Shown here: positions 7,769 to 16,766 of the stretch, one piece after another
Position numbering within the stretch: the first letter of the stretch is position 1
Layout of the letters: every line of letters starts with the position of its first letter
NCBI RefSeq assembly: GCF_004795015.1
Contig: NZ_SSBI01000030.1
Span: 30,773-94,772, forward strand
Direction: 5' to 3'
Source: Streptomyces sp. A1277
GTDB taxonomy: Bacteria; Actinomycetota; Actinomycetes; Streptomycetales; Streptomycetaceae
Length of the DNA stretch: 64,000 bases
Made by a program: the position numbers and the translations under genes
Notes under the pieces: generated by a model
The model's database searches: none
What the model was told of the DNA's origin: nothing
The model's input: only the letters and a program-made list of their open reading frames with translations

Positions 7769-9238
7769 ATGGACACTCAAGTGATCGTCGTCGGAGCCGG
7801 ACCGGCCGGAATGATGCTCGCCGGCGAACTGCGGCTGGCCGGGGTCGACGTCGTCGTCCTGGAAAAGCTCGCCCGGCGGACCGGGGAATCGCGGGGACTG
7901 GGCTTCACCGCCCGCACGATGGAGGTCTTCGACCAGCGCGGTCTGCTCTCCCGGTTCGGTGACATCGAGGTCAGCGACCAGGGGCACTTCGGCGGCCTGC
8001 CGATCGACTTCTCCCTCCTGGACGGGGCCCACCAGGCCGCCAAGACCATCCCCCAGTCGCACACCGAAACGGTGCTGGAGGAGTGGGTCACCTCCCTCGG
8101 CGCAGACATACGGCGCAGCCACGAACTGCTCTCCGTCAAGGACGCCGGTGACCACGTCGAGGCGGAGGTCCGCGGCCCCGACGGGGTCCACCGGCTGACC
8201 GCCCCCTACCTCGTGGGGTGCGACGGCGGGCGCAGCCTGGTCCGCAAGCAGGCCGGGTTCGAGTTCCCCGGCACCGCCGCGACGATGGAGATGTTCCTCG
8301 CCGACGTGAAGGGGCTCGACCTGGCCCCCCGGATGATCGGCGAGACCCTGCCCGGTGGCATGGTCATGGTGGGACCGCTCCCGGGCGGCGTCACCCGGCT
8401 GATCGTGTGCGAGCGCGGAACCCCGCCCCAGCGGCGCGAGACCCCGCCCGCGTACGAGGAGGTGGCCGCCGCCTGGAAGCGGCTGACCGGGGACGACATC
8501 TCGCACGGCGAGCCGGTGTGGGTCAGTTCCTTCGGGGACGCCACCCGCCAGGCGACCCACTACCGCCAGGGCCGCATCCTGCTGGCCGGCGACTCCGCCC
8601 ACATCCACCTGCCGGCCGGCGGCCAGGGCATGAACACCAGCATCCAGGACGCGGTGAACCTCGGCTGGAAGCTGGCGGCCGTCGCCCTCGGCCGGATGGA
8701 CGACGCGTTCCTGGACACCTACCACGACGAACGCCACCCCGTGGGCAAGCGCCTGCTGATGAACACCCGGGCCCAGGGGCTGCTGTTCCTCAGCGGCGCG
8801 GAAGTCCAGCCGCTGCGGGACGTGTTCAAGGAGCTCATCGCCTACGAACCGGTCAGCCGCCATCTGGCCGCCATGGTCAGCGGCCTTGAGATCCGCTACG
8901 GCATCGCCGCGGGCACCCACCCCCTGCTCGGCCGCCGGATGCCGGACCTGCGGCTGACGGGCATCACGGCCCCCGCCGGCAGCACCGAGGCGCTGCACTC
9001 CGGCCGCGGCGTCCTCCTCGACCTCGCCGACAACGCCGAACTGCGCCGCCGGGCGGCCGGCTGGACGGACCGGGTGGATGTGGTGACCGCCGAACCGAAG
9101 GCCCTGCCCGACGACGGATCACTGGACGGCACCACCGCCGTCCTGATCCGCCCCGACGGCTACGTGGCCTGGGCCGCACCGGGAAGCCACAGCGACCTGC
9201 CGATGGCCCTGGAGCGCTGGTTCGGGCCGGCGCGCTGA
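7769..9238 (+). CDS. FAD-dependent angucycline hydroxylase (UrdE/PgaE position)
   Basis: A 489-residue class A flavin monooxygenase: VVGAGPAGMMLAGELRLAG at the N-terminus, CDGGRSLVRKQAGFEFPG in the middle, and GDSAHIHLPAGGQGMN for FAD binding. A strong AAGGAGG lies just before ATG 7769. Its place immediately upstream of the small cyclase and KS genes is that of UrdE, PgaE and JadH-type enzymes, which hydroxylate C-12 (and in some pathways C-12b) of the angucyclinone. The assignment to the C-12 step is by synteny and family, not by specific residues. Confidence 0.93.
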   Translation: MDTQVIVVGAGPAGMMLAGELRLAGVDVVVLEKLARRTGESRGLGFTARTMEVFDQRGLLSRFGDIEVSDQGHFGGLPIDFSLLDGAHQAAKTIPQSHTETVLEEWVTSLGADIRRSHELLSVKDAGDHVEAEVRGPDGVHRLTAPYLVGCDGGRSLVRKQAGFEFPGTAATMEMFLADVKGLDLAPRMIGETLPGGMVMVGPLPGGVTRLIVCERGTPPQRRETPPAYEEVAAAWKRLTGDDISHGEPVWVSSFGDATRQATHYRQGRILLAGDSAHIHLPAGGQGMNTSIQDAVNLGWKLAAVALGRMDDAFLDTYHDERHPVGKRLLMNTRAQGLLFLSGAEVQPLRDVFKELIAYEPVSRHLAAMVSGLEIRYGIAAGTHPLLGRRMPDLRLTGITAPAGSTEALHSGRGVLLDLADNAELRRRAAGWTDRVDVVTAEPKALPDDGSLDGTTAVLIRPDGYVAWAAPGSHSDLPMALERWFGPAR

Positions 9239-9275
9239 CCCCCGTACACCCCAGAGAAGAGAGAAGAGACCGACC

Positions 9276-9605
9276 ATGCACAGCACCCTGATCGTCGCGC
9301 GGATGGACCCGGGTTCCGCACCCGATGTCGCCGGACTGTTCGACGCCTTCGACAAGACGGAGATGCCGCACCTGATGGGCACCCGGCGCCGCCAGCTGTT
9401 CTCGTACCGCGGCCTGTACTTCCACCTCCAGGAGTTCGACCAGGACAACGGCGGCCAGCTGATCGAGCAGGCCAAGACCGACCCCCGGTTCATCGGGATC
9501 AGCGAGGACCTCAAGCCGTTCATCGAGGCGTACGACCCCGCCACCTGGCGCTCTCCCGCCGACGCGATGGCGACCCGCTTCTACCACTGGGAGGGTTCCG
9601 CGTGA
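9276..9605 (+). CDS. TcmI-type polyketide cyclase
   Basis: A 109-residue alpha+beta-barrel cyclase of the Cyclase_polyket family. Characteristic segments are STLIVARMDPGSAPDVAGLF, LMGTRRRQLFSYRGLYFHL, PRFIGISEDLKPFIEAYDP and the C-terminal ATRFYHWE. Such cyclases close the later rings of aromatic polyketides; in angucycline clusters the gene in this position (UrdF, PgaF, JadI) directs formation of the bent fourth ring. The gene ends in GTGA, overlapping the KS-alpha start by 4 bases, so the two are translated in tandem. Confidence 0.93.
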   Translation: MHSTLIVARMDPGSAPDVAGLFDAFDKTEMPHLMGTRRRQLFSYRGLYFHLQEFDQDNGGQLIEQAKTDPRFIGISEDLKPFIEAYDPATWRSPADAMATRFYHWEGSA

Positions 9606-10873
9606 CCGGGCGCAGGGTCGTCATCACCGGCATCGGAGTCGTCGCCCCCGGCGGCATAGGCGTCAAGGACTTCTGGAGCCTGCTCAGCGAGGGCCGTACC
9701 GCCACCCGCGGCATCACCTTCTTCGACCCCGCGCCGTTCCGGTCCCGGGTCGCCGCCGAGATCGACTTCGACGCCGAGGCGAGCGGGCTGAGCCCCCAGG
9801 AGATCCGGCGGATGGACCGGGCGGCCCAGCTCGCGATCGTCGCCACCCGGGAGGCGGTCGCGGACAGCGGCCTCGACGTGGGCGCGATGGACCCGTACCG
9901 GCTCGGCGTCACGATCGGCAGCGCGGTCGGCGCGACGATGGGGCTCGACGAGGAGTACCGCGTCGTCAGCGACCAGGGCCGGTTGGACCTGGTGGACCAC
10001 GCGTACGCCGCCCCGCACCTCTACAACTACTTCGTCCCCAGCTCCTTCGCCGCCGAGGTCGCCTGGTCCGTCGGCGCACAGGGGCCCAGCACGGTGGTGT
10101 CGACCGGCTGCACCTCCGGCCTGGACTCCGTCGGGTACGCCGTCGAGCTGCTGCGCGAGGGCTCGGTGGACGTGATGATCGCCGGCGCGTCGGACGCGCC
10201 GATCTCCCCGATCACGATGGCGTGCTTCGACGCGATCAAGGCGACCACCCCGCGCGACGACGCCCCCGGGCAGGCGTCGCGGCCGTTCGACGGCACCCGC
10301 AACGGCTTCGTCCTCGGCGAGGGTTCCGCGGTGTTCGTCCTGGAGGAGCTGGAGAGCGCCCGGCGGCGCGGCGCGCACGTCTACGCCGAGATCTCCGGCT
10401 ACGCCTCCCGCTGCAACGCCTTCCACATGACCGGGCTGCGCCCGGACGGGGAGGAGATGGCCGAGGCGATCCGAGTGGCCCTGGACGAGGCCCGGATCTC
10501 CGGTGACCGCATCGACTACATCAACGCGCACGGCTCCGGCACCAAGCAGAACGACCGGCACGAGACGGCCGCGTTCAAGAAGAGCCTCGGCGACCACGCC
10601 TACCGCACCCCGGTCAGCTCCATCAAGTCGATGGTGGGGCACTCGCTGGGCGCGATCGGCTCCATCGAGATCGCCGCCTGCGCCCTGGCCATGGAGAACA
10701 ACGTCGTTCCCCCCACGGCCAACCTGCACACAGCCGACCCCGAATGCGACCTGGACTACGTGCCGCTCACCGCGCGGGACCACCGCACGGACACGGTGCT
10801 CACCGTGGGCAGCGGGTTCGGCGGATTCCAGAGCGCCATGGTGCTGGCGCGGGTCGAAGGGAGCACGCGATGA
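9602..10873 (+). CDS. Type II PKS ketosynthase alpha
   Basis: A 423-residue KS-alpha, the condensing half of the minimal PKS heterodimer. The active-site cysteine is Cys170 in VVSTGCTSG. The two catalytic histidines lie in NAHGSGT and VGHSLGA. The GTG start at 9602 overlaps the cyclase stop, and its own stop overlaps the KS-beta start (ATGA), the standard arrangement giving equal amounts of both subunits. With KS-beta and ACP it builds the poly-beta-ketone from malonyl-CoA. A decaketide is expected from the angucycline gene set. Confidence 0.98.
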   Translation: MTGRRVVITGIGVVAPGGIGVKDFWSLLSEGRTATRGITFFDPAPFRSRVAAEIDFDAEASGLSPQEIRRMDRAAQLAIVATREAVADSGLDVGAMDPYRLGVTIGSAVGATMGLDEEYRVVSDQGRLDLVDHAYAAPHLYNYFVPSSFAAEVAWSVGAQGPSTVVSTGCTSGLDSVGYAVELLREGSVDVMIAGASDAPISPITMACFDAIKATTPRDDAPGQASRPFDGTRNGFVLGEGSAVFVLEELESARRRGAHVYAEISGYASRCNAFHMTGLRPDGEEMAEAIRVALDEARISGDRIDYINAHGSGTKQNDRHETAAFKKSLGDHAYRTPVSSIKSMVGHSLGAIGSIEIAACALAMENNVVPPTANLHTADPECDLDYVPLTARDHRTDTVLTVGSGFGGFQSAMVLARVEGSTR

Positions 10874-12090
10874 CGACATCGGTCGTGATCACCGGTCTGG
10901 GCATCGCCGCCCCCAACGGCCTGGGCAAGGAGGACTTCTGGGAGGCCACCCGAGCGGGGCGGGGCGGAATCGGCCCCCTCACCCGGTTCGACGGCTCGGG
11001 ATACCCGGCGAAGCTGGCCGGTGAGGTCCCTGGCTTCGACGCGAAGGAGCACCTGCCGAGCAGGCTGCTCCCGCAGACGGACCGGATGACCAGGCTCGCG
11101 CTGGTCGCCACCGACTGGGCCCTGGCCGATGCCGGGATCAAGCCGCAGGAGGCCGAGGGCTTCGAGATGGGCGTGGTGACGGCCAGCTCGTCGGGCGGTT
11201 TCGAGTTCGGCCAGAACGAGCTGCGGAAGCTGTGGAGCAAGGGCAGCCAGCACGTCAGCGCTTACCAGTCCTTCGCCTGGTTCTACGCCGTCAACAGCGG
11301 CCAGATCTCCATCCGCAACGGGATGAAGGGGCCCAGCGGTGTCCTGGTGAGCGACCAGGCGGGCGGCCTCGACGCCGTCGCGCACGCGCGCCGCCAGATC
11401 CGCAAGGGCACCGGGATGATCGTCTCCGGCAGCATCGACGCATCCGTCTGCCCCTGGGGCTGGGTGGCCCAGCTGGCGAGCGGGCGCCTGAGCACCGTCG
11501 ACGACCCCGACCGCGCCTACCTGCCGTTCGACACCCGGGCCGCCGGCCATGTCGCGGGCGAGGGCGGCGCGATGCTCATCCTGGAGCAGGCCGACGACGC
11601 GCGCCGCCGGGGCGCCCGGATCTACGGCGAGGTCGCCGGGTACGGCGCCACCTTCGACCCGAAGCCGGGCAGCGGGGGCGAGCCCGGTCTGCGCAAGGCG
11701 ATCGAACTGGCCCTGGCCGACGCCGGCACCGCGCCCGGCGACGTCGACGTGGTCTTCGCCGACGCGGCGGCGGTGCCGGAACTGGACCGGGCCGAGGCCG
11801 ACGCGATCAACGCGGTCTTCGGACGGGGCGACGTACCCGTCACCGCGCCGAAGACGATGACCGGCCGCCTCTACTCCGGGGCCGCACCGCTCGACCTGGC
11901 CACCGCGCTACTGGCGATGGAGTCCGGGCTGATCCCGCCCAGCACCAACGTCGAACCCGACCCGGCCCTCGGCCTCGACCTCGTCACGGGCGGCGCCCGG
12001 CCCGGCCGGGTGAACACCGCGCTGGTGCTGGCCCGCGGCCACGGCGGCTTCAACTCCGCGGTGCTGCTGCGCAGCGCCCCCACCGGCTGA
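10870..12090 (+). CDS. Type II PKS chain-length factor (KS-beta)
   Basis: A 406-residue KS homologue in which the catalytic cysteine is replaced by Gln163 (LVSDQAGG), the hallmark of chain-length factors. The protein pairs with KS-alpha to set chain length and to prime by malonyl decarboxylation. The ATG at 10870 overlaps the KS-alpha TGA. A 90-base spacer follows, carrying the imperfect direct repeat TACACAACTGGCC / TACACAACCGGTA, before the ACP. Confidence 0.98.
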   Translation: MTTSVVITGLGIAAPNGLGKEDFWEATRAGRGGIGPLTRFDGSGYPAKLAGEVPGFDAKEHLPSRLLPQTDRMTRLALVATDWALADAGIKPQEAEGFEMGVVTASSSGGFEFGQNELRKLWSKGSQHVSAYQSFAWFYAVNSGQISIRNGMKGPSGVLVSDQAGGLDAVAHARRQIRKGTGMIVSGSIDASVCPWGWVAQLASGRLSTVDDPDRAYLPFDTRAAGHVAGEGGAMLILEQADDARRRGARIYGEVAGYGATFDPKPGSGGEPGLRKAIELALADAGTAPGDVDVVFADAAAVPELDRAEADAINAVFGRGDVPVTAPKTMTGRLYSGAAPLDLATALLAMESGLIPPSTNVEPDPALGLDLVTGGARPGRVNTALVLARGHGGFNSAVLLRSAPTG

Positions 12091-12180
12091 CCCGGCCGGA
12101 CGACGGCACGACCTCTCTCCCGTACACAACTGGCCCGTACACAACCGGTACGAACCCTCAGAAGGAAGGCAGGGCAGACG

Positions 12181-12450
12181 GTGAGCACTCAGCCGTTCAC
12201 GATCGACGACCTCAAGCGGATCCTGCTCGAAGGCTCCGGCGCCGCGGAGGACGTGGACCTCGACACCGACATCCTGGACCAGGAGTTCGAGGACCTGGGC
12301 TACGACTCCCTGGCGCTGCTGGAGACCAGCAGCCGGATCGAGCGCACGTACGGCATCACGATCTCCGACTCCATCCTGGCCGACGCGACGACCCCGCGCG
12401 CCCTGGTCGGAGCCGTCAACGAGCACCTGGCGGACGACGCCGCGGCCTGA
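12181..12450 (+). CDS. Acyl carrier protein
   Basis: An 89-residue ACP. Ser43 in LGYDSLALLE is the phosphopantetheine attachment site. GTG 12181 is the start, with GAAGGAAGG upstream. It carries the growing chain for the KS heterodimer and presents it to the ketoreductase and aromatase encoded next. Confidence 0.97.
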   Translation: MSTQPFTIDDLKRILLEGSGAAEDVDLDTDILDQEFEDLGYDSLALLETSSRIERTYGITISDSILADATTPRALVGAVNEHLADDAAA

Positions 12451-12522
12451 CCGCGCCGGCCCCGGTCCCGCCGCACCTCTCGCGTATCTCGCGCATCTCA
12501 TCCACCGTTCACGGGAGCAGCA

Positions 12523-13314
12523 ATGTCACATGACACGCAGGACACCAGGGTCGCCGTCGTCACCGGCGCCACCAGCGGAATCGGCCTCGCCGTCGCCCGG
12601 CTGCTGGCCGGCCAGGGGCACCGGGTCTTCATCGGGGCGCGCAACGCCGAGAACGTGGCCTCCACCGTCAAGGAGCTGCGGGAGGACGGCCTGGACATCG
12701 ACGGCGCGTCGCTCGACGTCCGGTCCCCGGAAGGCGTCGAGGAGTTCGTGCGCGCCGCCGTGCAGCGCTACGGAACCGTCGACGTCCTGGTGAACAACGC
12801 GGGGCGCAGCGGTGGCGGCGTCACCGCCGACATCGACGACGAGCTGTGGGCCGACGTCATCGACACCAACCTCAACAGCGTCTTCCGGATGACCCGTGCC
12901 GTGCTCAACGCGGGCGGCATGCGGGACAAGAGCCGGGGCCGCATCATCAACATCGCCTCCACCGCCGGCAAGCAGGGCGTGGTCCTCGGAGCGCCCTACT
13001 CGGCCTCCAAGCACGGCGTGGTCGGCTTCACCAAGGCCCTCGGCAACGAACTCGCGCCGACCGGCATCACCGTCAACGCCGTCTGCCCCGGCTACGTCGA
13101 GACCCCCATGGCCCAGCGGGTGCGCCAGGGCTACGCGGCGGCGTACGACACCGACGAGGCCGCGATCATGAAGCGCTTCACCGCGAAGATCCCGCTCGGC
13201 CGCTACTCGACCCCCGAGGAGGTGGCCGGCCTCGTCGGCTACCTGTCGTCGGACACCGCCGCGTCGATCACGGCCCAGGCGCTGAACGTCTGCGGCGGAC
13301 TCGGCAACTTCTGA
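12523..13314 (+). CDS. C-9 polyketide ketoreductase
   Basis: A 263-residue short-chain reductase closely resembling ActIII-type type II PKS ketoreductases. It has the NADPH motif TGATSGIG, NNAG, and the catalytic triad Ser146, Tyr159 and Lys163 (YSASK). PGYVETPM follows the active site and is typical of C-9-specific enzymes. It reduces the C-9 ketone of the nascent chain and so fixes first-ring cyclisation at C7-C12. Its presence agrees with the reduced first ring of angucyclines. Confidence 0.96.
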   Translation: MSHDTQDTRVAVVTGATSGIGLAVARLLAGQGHRVFIGARNAENVASTVKELREDGLDIDGASLDVRSPEGVEEFVRAAVQRYGTVDVLVNNAGRSGGGVTADIDDELWADVIDTNLNSVFRMTRAVLNAGGMRDKSRGRIINIASTAGKQGVVLGAPYSASKHGVVGFTKALGNELAPTGITVNAVCPGYVETPMAQRVRQGYAAAYDTDEAAIMKRFTAKIPLGRYSTPEEVAGLVGYLSSDTAASITAQALNVCGGLGNF

Positions 13315-13360
13315 TCCCTCCCCAGGACCCCTCCCCAGGACCCCTTGCAGGAGACACACC

Positions 13361-14401
13361 ATGACGACCCAGCACGTCGAGCACGAGATCACCGTGGCCG
13401 CGCCCGCGGCCGACGTCTACCGCCTGATCGCCGAGGTGGAGAACTGGCCGCAGATCTTCCCGCCCACCATCCACGTCGACGTGGCCGAACGCACCGGCAC
13501 CGACGAGCGCATCCGGATCTGGGCCACCGCCAACGGCGCCGCGAAGAACTGGACGTCCCGCCGCACCCTCGACCCCGAGGGGCTGCGCATCGACTTCCGC
13601 CAGGAGGTCTCCGCCCCTCCGGTCGCGGCCATGGGCGGCACCTGGATCATCGAACCGCTCCCGGACGGGGACTCCCGCATCCGGCTCCTGCACGACTACC
13701 GGGCCGTCGGCGACGACCCCGAGGGCCTGAAGTGGATCGAGGAGGCCGTCGACCGCAACTCCCGCTCGGAGCTGGCCGCGCTCAAGACCAACGTCGAACT
13801 CGCGCACGCCTCGAAGGAGCTGACGTTCTCCTTCGAGGACAGCGTGCGGATCGACGGGGCGGCCGAGGACGCCTTCGACTTCATCAACGAAGCGGGCCTG
13901 TGGGCGGAGCGGCTGCCGCACGTGGCCTCCGTACGCTTCGAAGAGGACGATCCCGGGCTCCAGACCCTGGAGATGGACACCCGCGCCCGGGACGGCTCGG
14001 TGCACACCACCAAGTCCTACCGGGTGGCCTTCCCGCACCAGAAGATCGCGTACAAGCAGATCACGCTGCCCGCGCTCATGACCCTGCACACCGGCTGCTG
14101 GACCTTCACGGAGGACGAGGGCGGCGTCACCGCCGTCTCCCAGCACACCGTGGTGCTCAACACGGCCAACATCGCGCGCGTCCTGGGCGAGGAGGCGACG
14201 GTCGAGGACGCCCGCGCCTATGTGCACGGCGCCCTGAGCACCAACAGCCGCGCCACACTCGGCCACGCCAAGGACTACGCGGAGAACAACCACGCCGAGA
14301 ACAGCCACGCCGAGAACAGCCACGCGGAGAACAGCCACGCGGAGAACAGCCACGCGGAGAACAGCCACGCGGAGAACAGCCACGCCGAGAGCAAGAGCTG
14401 A
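13361..14401 (+). CDS. Didomain aromatase/cyclase with repetitive tail
   Basis: A 346-residue protein with two START/Bet v 1-like domains (residues about 1-150 and 160-310), as in ActVII-, UrdL- and JadD-type aromatases, which dehydrate and aromatise the first ring after ketoreduction. Domain 1 begins EHEITVAAPAADVYRLIAEV; domain 2 begins LTFSFEDSVRIDGAAEDAF. After about residue 308 the protein carries an unusual hydrophilic tail of seven five-residue units (N-S/N-H-A-E type), encoded by a 15-bp tandem repeat. The tail is outside the enzyme fold and its length probably varies between strains. Confidence 0.94.
   Translation: MTTQHVEHEITVAAPAADVYRLIAEVENWPQIFPPTIHVDVAERTGTDERIRIWATANGAAKNWTSRRTLDPEGLRIDFRQEVSAPPVAAMGGTWIIEPLPDGDSRIRLLHDYRAVGDDPEGLKWIEEAVDRNSRSELAALKTNVELAHASKELTFSFEDSVRIDGAAEDAFDFINEAGLWAERLPHVASVRFEEDDPGLQTLEMDTRARDGSVHTTKSYRVAFPHQKIAYKQITLPALMTLHTGCWTFTEDEGGVTAVSQHTVVLNTANIARVLGEEATVEDARAYVHGALSTNSRATLGHAKDYAENNHAENSHAENSHAENSHAENSHAENSHAENSHAESKS
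14285..14389 (+). repeat. Seven 15-bp tandem repeats inside the aromatase gene
   Basis: Seven consecutive 15-bp units (AACAGCCACGCSGAG, the first with AACAAC) encode repeats of Asn-Ser-His-Ala-Glu at the C-terminus of the aromatase. The period is a multiple of three, so unit number can change without frameshift. The third-position C/G variation follows blocks, which suggests recent slippage. Confidence 0.95.
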
Positions 14402-14403
14402 CC

Positions 14404-16713
14404 GTGGCCGCCCTGGACTGCGACGTCATCGTCGTCGGAGCGGGACCGGTCGGGCTGCTCCTCGCAGGCGAACTCCGGCTCGGCGGGGCGGAGGTGGTGG
14501 TGCTGGAGCGCCGGGCGGAGCCGGGGACGGAGTCGCGGGCCTCCACCCTGCACGCCCGCACGATGGAGATCCTGGACAGCCGCGGCCTGCTGAACGGGCT
14601 GGGGGACCTGCCCAACGACGTCATGGGCCACTTCGGCGGCATCCCGCTCGACCTGACCCTGCCGTCGCCGTATCCGGGGCAGTGGAAGATCCCGCAGACC
14701 CGCACCGAGGCCGCCCTGCGGGAGTGGGCGCTGTCCCTGGGCGCGGACCTGCGGCCCGGCCACGAGGTGACCGGGCTGACCACGCACCTGGACCATGTGA
14801 CGGCCGAGACGGCGGGCGCAACCACGCGCGCCCGGTACCTCGTCGCGTGCGACGGCGAGGACAGCACCGTCCGGCGGCTGACCGGAGCGGCCTTCCCCGG
14901 CGACCCCGCACGCCGGGAGCTGATCCGGGCCGACGTCACCGGGATCGACATCCCCGCCCGGCGCTTCCAGCGGCTGCCCCGGGGGCTGGCCATCGCGGCC
15001 CGCAACCCGCAGGGGGTGACCCGGGTGATGGCGCACGAGTTCGGCGCCCCGGCCCGGGAGCGGTCCGGGGCGCCCGGGTTCGCCGAGATCCGCGACCTCT
15101 GGCAGCGGGTCACCGGGGAGGACATCGGGCACGGCCGGGCCCTGTGGGTGAACTCCTTCGCGGACGCCGCCCGGCAGGTGGCCCGGTGCCGCCAGGGGCG
15201 GGTGCTGTTCGCGGGCGACGCCGCCCACCAGCAGATGCCCATCGGCGGCCAGGCCCTCAACCTCGGGCTCCAGGACGCCGTCAACCTCGGCTGGAAACTC
15301 GCCCTCCAGGTGGCGGGGCGGGCCCCCGAGGGGCTGCTCGACAGCTACCACACGGAGCGGCACGCGGTGGGCTCCCGGGCCCTCGGCAACATCAGGGCCC
15401 AGGCCCTGCTGCTCCTGGGCGGCGCCGAGGTGGAGGCGGTACGGGAGGTCGTGGCCGAACTCGTACGGCAGGAACCGGTCCGCGCCCACCTCGCCGCGAT
15501 GATCTCCGGCCTCGACATCCGCTACGACACCGGCCCCGGCACCCACGACCTCCTGGGCCGCCGGCTGGCCCACGGGCACCAGGGGCACGGCTCGCGGGGC
15601 CTGCTGCGGCTGCGCACCGGCACGCCCGATGCGGCCGGTCTGCGGCGGGCGGTGGCCCCGTGGGGCGACCGGGTCGACCTCGTCACCGGCGGCCCGCCGG
15701 CGGCGGTCCCGGACCCGGGGACCACCGTGCTGCTCCGGCCGGACGGATACGTCGTGTGGGCCGACGAGCAGGGGGCCGCGTCCGGACCCGGCGGCGGGGC
15801 GGACGAGGCCGGGCTGCACGCGGCCCTGCGGCGCTGGTTCGGCGAACCGGCGGCGCCGGAGGCCGCGTACGAGATCGCCCGCACGGCGCACCGCACCCCC
15901 GCCCCCACCCAGTCCCCGCACACCACCTCACATGGGAGAGACGCAGGTATGAACAGGTTCACGGGCAAGACGGCGCTGGTGACCGGTTCCAGCCGGGGCA
16001 TCGGCCGGGCCATAGCCCTGCGGCTGGCCAGGGAAGGCGCACTCGTCGTCGTGCACAGCTCCAGCGGCGGCCAGGCGGCGGACGACGTCGTCGCCACGAT
16101 CGAGAAGGACGGTGGCCGGGCCTTCGCCGTCCGGGCGGAGCTGGGCGTGCCCGGTGACGTCCATGAGCTCTTCCTCGGCCTGGAGCAGGGCCTGAAGGAA
16201 CGCACCGGCTCCGTCGACCTGGACATCCTCGTCAACAACGCCGGGATCATGGGCGGCGGGGTCCCGGCCGACACCACGACACCCGAGCAGTTCGACCGGC
16301 TGTTCGCCGTCAACGCCAAGGCACCGTTCTTCGCGATCCAGCGGGCGCTGAAGAACCTGACGGACGGCGGCCGGGTCATCAACATCACGTCCGGGCTGAC
16401 CCACTTCGCCAACCCGGAGGAGATCGCCTACGCGATGACGAAGGGCGCCGTGGAGCAGCTGGCGCTGCACTTCGCGAAGTACCTCGCGCCGCGCGGCATC
16501 ACCATCAACAGCGTCGCGCCCGGAATCACCCGCAATGACAACCCCGTCTTCGACATCCCGGAGGCCGTCGAGCAGATGGCCCGGCTCTCGGCGTTCGGCC
16601 GGGTGGGCGAGCCGAGGGACGTCGCCGACGTGGTGGCGTTCCTGGCGAGCGACGACGCCCGCTGGGTCACCGGGGCGTTCCTCGACGCCACCGGCGGCAC
16701 CCTCCTGGGCTGA
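14404..16713 (+). CDS. Fused FAD monooxygenase and SDR reductase (UrdM/PgaM type)
   Basis: One frame of 769 codons. Residues 1 to about 490 are a class A FAD monooxygenase (VVGAGPVGLLLAGELRLGG, GDAAHQQMPIGGQALN). After a linker rich in Pro, Thr and His, residues 516-769 are a short-chain reductase (TGSSRGIG, NNAG, YAMTK, ending GGTLLG). Natural fusions of this kind, UrdM and PgaM, act after the C-12 oxygenase. The reductase half corresponds to stand-alone C-6 ketoreductases such as LanV. GTG 14404 is the start, 3 bases after the aromatase stop. An internal ribosome site lies before Met516, so a free reductase may also be made. Confidence 0.93.
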   Translation: MAALDCDVIVVGAGPVGLLLAGELRLGGAEVVVLERRAEPGTESRASTLHARTMEILDSRGLLNGLGDLPNDVMGHFGGIPLDLTLPSPYPGQWKIPQTRTEAALREWALSLGADLRPGHEVTGLTTHLDHVTAETAGATTRARYLVACDGEDSTVRRLTGAAFPGDPARRELIRADVTGIDIPARRFQRLPRGLAIAARNPQGVTRVMAHEFGAPARERSGAPGFAEIRDLWQRVTGEDIGHGRALWVNSFADAARQVARCRQGRVLFAGDAAHQQMPIGGQALNLGLQDAVNLGWKLALQVAGRAPEGLLDSYHTERHAVGSRALGNIRAQALLLLGGAEVEAVREVVAELVRQEPVRAHLAAMISGLDIRYDTGPGTHDLLGRRLAHGHQGHGSRGLLRLRTGTPDAAGLRRAVAPWGDRVDLVTGGPPAAVPDPGTTVLLRPDGYVVWADEQGAASGPGGGADEAGLHAALRRWFGEPAAPEAAYEIARTAHRTPAPTQSPHTTSHGRDAGMNRFTGKTALVTGSSRGIGRAIALRLAREGALVVVHSSSGGQAADDVVATIEKDGGRAFAVRAELGVPGDVHELFLGLEQGLKERTGSVDLDILVNNAGIMGGGVPADTTTPEQFDRLFAVNAKAPFFAIQRALKNLTDGGRVINITSGLTHFANPEEIAYAMTKGAVEQLALHFAKYLAPRGITINSVAPGITRNDNPVFDIPEAVEQMARLSAFGRVGEPRDVADVVAFLASDDARWVTGAFLDATGGTLLG
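15934..15951 (+). promoter_or_regulatory. Internal ribosome site and start codon for a separate reductase
   Basis: GGGAGAG at 15934-15940 stands 8 bases before ATG 15949, which is in frame with the fusion gene and encodes the exact N-terminus of a free SDR reductase (MNRFTGKTALVTG). PgaM is known to yield a separate reductase by internal initiation, and the sequence here supports the same. Confidence 0.7.
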
Positions 16714-16766
16714 CCGGCGGTGGGGACGGGACGGACGGGAGCGGACGGAGTGAAGGAGCTCGCACG

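Noticed and set aside
11232..12533. A large frame overlapping KS-beta and ACP
   Set aside because: It is an Arg/Gly/Pro-rich shadow of strong PKS genes.
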